Shown piece by piece: positions 34,883 to 38,852 of a stretch of 38,852 nt of DNA. Every line of letters begins with the position of its first letter. Position 1 is the first letter of the stretch. Under the pieces are notes generated by a model. That model saw only the letters and a program-made list of their open reading frames with translations. It was not told the origin of the DNA and searched no databases. A program made the translations under genes and the position numbers. The stretch covers positions 1 through 38,852 of the forward strand of contig CAIODZ010000013.1 of the NCBI GenBank assembly GCA_903857265.1. The letters are read 5' to 3'. Origin of the DNA: an uncultured Phycisphaerales bacterium. GTDB lineage: Bacteria; Planctomycetota; Phycisphaerae; Sedimentisphaerales; Anaerobacaceae.

Positions 34883-35464
34883 ATGAGCAGGTTACAAGCG
34901 TCAAAGGGAATTATTGTCGTAATAAGCGGCCCCAGCGGCGTGGGCAAGGGGACGATTTGCAAAGAGTTAGTCAGACGGCTGAACGACGCGTGCCTGAGCG
35001 TTTCGGTTACTACGCGACCCAGAACGCCGAAAGAAGTTGACGGTAAAGATTACTGGTTTGTCGGCAGGGATGAGTTTCAGCGGCGAATCGAAAAGGGTTT
35101 GCTGTTGGAGCACGCTGAGGTCTTCGGCAATTTTTACGGCACGCCGAAAGACAAGGTTGATGAGGCGATTGCTGCCGGCAAAGTGGTGATTCTGGAAATA
35201 GACGTTCAGGGCGGCAAACAGGTTAAGAAGCTGTATCCGGATACGGTAATGATATTTATACTTGCCCCGACGCCAAAAGAGCTTGCGGGCCGATTGCACG
35301 GCAGGGGCAGAGACGACGAGGAAACGGCAAAACGCCGCCTCAGCCAGGCGTCAAAAGAGATTGCGGTCGCCAGGCAGGATTACCAGTATATGGTTGTAAA
35401 TGATAAGCTGGACGTGGTGGTAAATGAAATAATAGGAATAATCGAAACGACACGAAAGAAATAA
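34883..35464 (+). CDS. gmk: Guanylate kinase
   Basis: This enzyme phosphorylates GMP to GDP using ATP, for RNA, DNA and (p)ppGpp supply. The 193 residues include the P-loop GPSGVGKGTICKEL (Lys for most family Ser/Thr), the GMP-binding site SVTTRPRTPKEVDGKDYWFV and LEHAEVFGNFYGTP, then ILEIDVQGGKQVK and the lid RGRDDEETAKRRL. The P-loop GPSGVGKG ends in Gly where GPSGVGKS/G are the usual variants. The ribosome site is weak, and translational coupling with yicC is likely. rpoZ is 33 bases on. Confidence 0.97.
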   Translation: MSRLQASKGIIVVISGPSGVGKGTICKELVRRLNDACLSVSVTTRPRTPKEVDGKDYWFVGRDEFQRRIEKGLLLEHAEVFGNFYGTPKDKVDEAIAAGKVVILEIDVQGGKQVKKLYPDTVMIFILAPTPKELAGRLHGRGRDDEETAKRRLSQASKEIAVARQDYQYMVVNDKLDVVVNEIIGIIETTRKK

Positions 35465-35497
35465 GCGGCATAGGCAATTAATTGTGGAGTCGAATAA

Positions 35498-35728
35498 ATG
35501 ATTGAAGACCTGAAAAATATCGAGTTAGTAAAAAAAGTCGGCGGGCGGTTCAAATTAACGGCCCTGATTCAGAAACGGCTGATGGAATTAATGCAGGGCG
35601 CGCGGCCTTTGATTGAAGACGCCGAGGGTATGGGCCAGCTTCAAATCGTCGTTGAGGAAATCAAACGCGACAAGATTGCCATCGACTACGAAAACAGCGA
35701 CATCGACAAACCCGGCAGCGTTGGGTAA
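35498..35728 (+). CDS. rpoZ: RNA polymerase omega subunit
   Basis: Omega promotes assembly of RNA polymerase by folding around beta prime. The 76-residue protein has VGGRFKLTALIQKRLMELMQ, the omega equivalent of N(R)F-x-L-x-x-x-A-x-x-R-A-R-Q, and the PLIEDAEGMGQLQIVVEEIK end. The match is weaker than in Proteobacteria but the position directly after gmk and before coaBC genes is classical. GGAG precedes the ATG. Confidence 0.88.
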   Translation: MIEDLKNIELVKKVGGRFKLTALIQKRLMELMQGARPLIEDAEGMGQLQIVVEEIKRDKIAIDYENSDIDKPGSVG

Positions 35729-35761
35729 ACGACACTGAGAATTGCTCGAAGGTGGGCATAT

Positions 35762-36343
35762 ATGGCCAAACAAAAATCAAAACTTGATGGCGTGAAAATT
35801 GTGCTGGGGGTCAGCGGAGGCATCGCTGCGTATAAGGCGATTGACCTTGCCAGCAAACTAACGGCCAGCGGTGCCGAAGTGAGGACTGTCCTGACCGAGA
35901 ACGCCCTTCACTTGGTGGGCGCCAAGAGTTTCGAAGCCGTTACAGGCGGGCCTGTTCATACGAGTATGTGGGAGCAGGAAGAGTTCAGAATCGGGCATAT
36001 TAATCTGGCTGACTGGGCGGACGTAGTTATTGTTGCGCCGGCGACAGCGAACATCTTAGGCAAATTCGCAAACGGCGTATGCGATGACCTGCTCAGCACG
36101 ATGCTTTGCGCCTGCTGGGCGAAACCCATGCTTTTTGCCCCGACGATGAACGATAAGATGTGGACCAACCCCGCGGTGCAGGAGAATGTCAAATTCGCCG
36201 AACGAATCGGCGTTGAGCTTATAGGGCCGCGGCAGGGTCGGCTTGCCTGCGGCACGGAAGGTATCGGCAGGATGGCCGAACCGCAGGAAATCCTTGAGGC
36301 GGTTGAAAAAATCTCCGCCGGACTTAAACACAAACGCAAGTAG
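35762..36343 (+). CDS. coaC: Phosphopantothenoylcysteine decarboxylase (separate CoaC)
   Basis: CoaC decarboxylates 4'-phosphopantothenoyl-cysteine with FMN in coenzyme A synthesis. The 193-residue flavoprotein has LGVSGGIAAYKAIDLASKL, the catalytic His79 in RIGHINLADW, and VAPATANILGKFANGVCDDL. The substrate clamp is PTMNDKMWTNPA (PxMNxxMW type), and the Cys loop is RLACGTEGIGRMAEP. In most bacteria CoaC is fused to CoaB; here it ends with its own stop. GAAGGTG precedes the ATG. Confidence 0.95.
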   Translation: MAKQKSKLDGVKIVLGVSGGIAAYKAIDLASKLTASGAEVRTVLTENALHLVGAKSFEAVTGGPVHTSMWEQEEFRIGHINLADWADVVIVAPATANILGKFANGVCDDLLSTMLCACWAKPMLFAPTMNDKMWTNPAVQENVKFAERIGVELIGPRQGRLACGTEGIGRMAEPQEILEAVEKISAGLKHKRK

Positions 36344-36354
36344 GTTTCTCCAGG

Positions 36355-37011
36355 ATGTATTCTCGAAAGCGACGGCGAAAACTTCAGTTCTTAATTACGG
36401 CCGGGGGGACGCGAGAATATATTGACCCCGTGCGATTCATTTCCAATGCCAGTAGCGGCAAAATGGGCTATGAGCTTGCGCGGTCGGCGCTTTTGGCCGG
36501 GCATAACGTAATGTTGATAACGGCACCGACGAATCTGAACGCCCCAAAAGAAGCCGGCGTAGTCGAGGTCGAGTCCGCCAATGATATGTTCGAGGCGGTA
36601 AAAGATAAATTTGGCGGATGCGATTGCCTGATTATGACCGCAGCGGTTTCGGATTACGCCCCCGCTAAACCCGCCCGACATAAAATAAAAAAAAGCCCCG
36701 GCACAATTACGCTGAAATTAAAACCCACCCATGATATTTTGAAATGGGCCGGAACCCACAAGAAGCAAAATCAGGTTGTCGTTGGCTTTGCGCTGGAAGA
36801 CAGAAACATAAAAGCCGGCGCGGAGCGTAAGATGCGGGATAAGAATCTGGATATGATTATCGCCAACACGCCTGCTGCCATCGGCAGCGAGCGGTGTGAG
36901 ATTTGGATAAAAAAAGCCGGCCAGGAATGGCACAGGTTTGCTGATGCGCCTAAAAAGCACATTGCCAACCGGCTGATACGACTGATTGAAAAATCGATGC
37001 GGGTGGATTAG
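36355..37011 (+). CDS. coaB: Phosphopantothenate-cysteine ligase (separate CoaB)
   Basis: CoaB joins phosphopantothenate to cysteine with CTP. The 218 residues begin with FLITAGGTREYIDPVRFISN and SSGKMGYELA, then MTAAVSDYAP, the nucleotide-binding KIKKSPGTITLKLKPTHDIL, VVGFALED, and the end DMIIANTPAAIGSE. The domain is complete. It begins 11 bases after the coaC stop in a different frame, so coaB and coaC are two genes rather than one fused dfp gene. Together they supply two consecutive CoA steps. The ribosome site is weak, suggesting coupling. Confidence 0.95.
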   Translation: MYSRKRRRKLQFLITAGGTREYIDPVRFISNASSGKMGYELARSALLAGHNVMLITAPTNLNAPKEAGVVEVESANDMFEAVKDKFGGCDCLIMTAAVSDYAPAKPARHKIKKSPGTITLKLKPTHDILKWAGTHKKQNQVVVGFALEDRNIKAGAERKMRDKNLDMIIANTPAAIGSERCEIWIKKAGQEWHRFADAPKKHIANRLIRLIEKSMRVD

Positions 37012-38852
37012 ATGGAATCAGAAAAAACTTGGCCCGAAACGATTTGGAAAGACCACCAAAAACGGCTTGTCCTCGGACTTTGTTTGTTACTGGCAATCGG
37101 CATCATCGCGGTATATGGCCAAACGGTTGGTTTTGATTTTGTGGATTTCGACGATCAGATTCATGTTGTCAACAATCCAATGGTGCCCGGGGGATTGACC
37201 TGGAACGGCATTAAATGGGCCTTTACCACGTCACACGCGGGCTATTGGTGCCCAACGACGTGGATATCTTTTATGCTGGACTGGGAGATTTTCGGAGGGG
37301 GGGCATGGGGTTTTCATCTGACGAACGTCGTGCTTCACATTGCAAATACGTTGCTGCTTTTTTGGGTATTAAGGCGATACACGAAGACATTGTGGGCAAG
37401 TTTTTTTGTGGCGGCGTTGTTTGGTCTGCACCCGTTGCATGTTGAATCTGTCGCCTGGGTGACCGAACGAAAAGACGTTCTCTGTACGCTGTTCTGGATG
37501 CTGACTATGATGGCATACCTGCGGTACGTTGAACGGCGGACGGCCTGGCGATATGTGATAATATTAGTGTGTTTTGCACTCGGTTTGATGGCGAAACCAA
37601 TGGTTATTACGCTGCCCTTTGCGCTTTTTATTATGGATTTTTGGCCTTTGAGGCGTTTGTGGCCCGAAGAGGGGGCCGGCGTTCCGATTTTCCGGCTGAT
37701 AATTGAGAAGATACCGTTGCTTATTCTCTCGGCAGCGTCAAGCTGTGTGACTTTTATCGCTCAGAAAATGGGCGGGTCCGTAGCGAATTCAAGTGTTTCC
37801 CCTTTAAGTTATCGTGTCGGCAATGCTTTAGTTTCTTACTGCGACTATATATTAAAGACGTTTTGGCCCGTTGACCTGGCGGTTTTTTATCCTCATCCGG
37901 CAGCAGGGATTGCGGGCTGGAAAATTGCTGCATCAGCGGCGGTCCTTTTGGCGATTACAGTCGTTGTGTTATTGCTTCGACGGCGTCGATATTTATTGGC
38001 AGGGTGGTTGTGGTATCTGGGGACATTGGTTCCCGTTATCGGGCTTGTGCAGGTGGGAAGGCAGGCGATGGCCGACCGTTATACCTATATTCCGCTGGCC
38101 GGCCTTTTTATTATGTTGGTATGGCTTGCCGGCGATATAACGGGTAAATGGCGTAACAGAACTTATCTTGCTGGTCTTGCCGGTTCGGTGATTCTTGTGG
38201 CGCTGGGGGTTATGACGTTCAGGCAGGTCGGGTACTGGCGTGACACTGTATCGCTGTTTACGCATACGGCTGCCGTTACCACGGACAATTACCTTGCATA
38301 CAGCGATTTAGGAACTCGTTATGCCCAGAATGGCGATTTTGAAAGGGCCAGAAGCAATATTGAGAAGGTAATGAAGGCAAACGTGAAGGAAATTGATGTT
38401 CTTTATAATGTTGCGAAGTGTTTGGATATGATGGGCAGGACCGACGAAGCGATTGAATACTATAACCGGATTTTGGCGATTACTCCGGGCGAAACAGATA
38501 CTTATATTGCTCTGGCCGAAATGGAATCCAAGAGGGGAAATTTTGAGCGCGCAATGGCTTTGTATCGCGAAGGGCTTAAATATCATCCTGAAAATGGTGA
38601 TTTGCACGGCCGGCTTGGTTCGCTGTTATTACAGACAGGATTGGTCGATGAAGCAATCAAGGAACTGGAGACCGCAATATGGCTCAAAGCAGATTCGGCG
38701 ATATACGGAAATCTGGGAATGGCGATGTTGACTAAGGGCGACGTCGATAAGGCAACGAGATATTTTAACAGGGCGATTAAGATCGACCCGGCCAATGCGG
38801 AAGCACACTACAATCTCGGCAATACTTTTCTCGCGCAGGGCCTGCTGGCAAA
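37012..38852 (+). CDS. Tmtc-like membrane protein with TPR repeats, incomplete
   Basis: The gene starts at the ATG one base after the coaB stop and stays open to the window end (at least 613 residues). The N-terminal about 400 residues are a multi-helix membrane region with the marks FDFVDFDDQIHVVNNP, HPLHVESVAWVTERKDVL, FALGLMAKPMVITLPF, MDFWPLRR and MADRYTYIPLAGLF. These typify the GT-C-like, Tmtc-related TPR proteins of Planctomycetota. At least five TPR units follow from about residue 425 (AYSDLGTRYAQNGDFERA, VLYNVAKCLDMMGRTDEA, and so on). The Tmtc family transfers mannose in animals; the bacterial role is unproven. The last TPR runs off the window. Confidence 0.88.
   Translation, partial: MESEKTWPETIWKDHQKRLVLGLCLLLAIGIIAVYGQTVGFDFVDFDDQIHVVNNPMVPGGLTWNGIKWAFTTSHAGYWCPTTWISFMLDWEIFGGGAWGFHLTNVVLHIANTLLLFWVLRRYTKTLWASFFVAALFGLHPLHVESVAWVTERKDVLCTLFWMLTMMAYLRYVERRTAWRYVIILVCFALGLMAKPMVITLPFALFIMDFWPLRRLWPEEGAGVPIFRLIIEKIPLLILSAASSCVTFIAQKMGGSVANSSVSPLSYRVGNALVSYCDYILKTFWPVDLAVFYPHPAAGIAGWKIAASAAVLLAITVVVLLLRRRRYLLAGWLWYLGTLVPVIGLVQVGRQAMADRYTYIPLAGLFIMLVWLAGDITGKWRNRTYLAGLAGSVILVALGVMTFRQVGYWRDTVSLFTHTAAVTTDNYLAYSDLGTRYAQNGDFERARSNIEKVMKANVKEIDVLYNVAKCLDMMGRTDEAIEYYNRILAITPGETDTYIALAEMESKRGNFERAMALYREGLKYHPENGDLHGRLGSLLLQTGLVDEAIKELETAIWLKADSAIYGNLGMAMLTKGDVDKATRYFNRAIKIDPANAEAHYNLGNTFLAQGLLA

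Noticed and set aside
35762..37011. Frameshifted coaBC pseudogene
   Set aside because: Both domains are complete, and the stop and start are well placed, so two functional genes are more likely.

Overview
The window looks like chromosomal DNA of a Planctomycetota bacterium, most likely a Phycisphaerae/Sedimentisphaerales-type relative. This placement is inferred from protein style (a C/zinc-type bS18, a DUF6263-like secreted protein, a Tmtc-like membrane-TPR protein, a secreted protein with tandem beta-sandwich repeats) and gene order. It is not based on a 16S gene, and none is present. No CRISPR array, prophage or intact insertion sequence was found.

Layout. 1-983 (+): the end of a secreted repeat protein and a 49-residue membrane protein. 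1171-6665 (-): a housekeeping run in transcription order glmU-like, prs, rplY, pth, rpsF, ssb, rpsR, rplI, preceded by tRNA-Gln(UUG). 7208-16923 (-): dnaN, dciA-like, gyrB, a TPR lipoprotein, ftsK, rlmN and a DUF6263-like protein. 16924-17270 is an A+T-rich gap beside dnaN; genes to its left run leftward and genes to its right run mostly rightward, so it is a candidate replication origin. 17271-18299 (-) is a WYL regulator. 18533-20760 (+) is an operon with a near-perfect promoter: small lipoprotein, diadenylate cyclase CdaA, YbbR/CdaR. cstA follows with its own promoter. 23214-26138 (-): three paralogous small membrane proteins with 8-base overlaps, an XRE regulator and der. 26402-30780 is accessory: a PH-domain membrane protein, a GH5-like glycosidase, a secreted beta-sandwich protein and two lipoproteins. 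30940-37011: ogt (-), then pheA, tpiA, secG, yicC, gmk, rpoZ, coaC and coaB (+). 37012 to the window end is an unfinished membrane-TPR protein.

The most unusual signal is non-coding. At least eight loci (about 1094, 2246, 6689, 6859, 8280, 12793, 27151 and 29648) carry elements of one design. Each has a 6-10 base word repeated imperfectly, a short spacer, and a second arm complementary to the first. The word differs at every locus, so sequence-similarity searches would miss the family. One copy overlaps the end of rlmN and supplies the start of the next gene. Other points of interest are a DGA-to-DMA change in the CdaA active-site motif, a GlmU lacking most of its acetyltransferase half, a dispersed palindromic repeat inside a coding sequence, and the self-contained XRE/membrane-protein cassette with a palindromic operator over its promoter.
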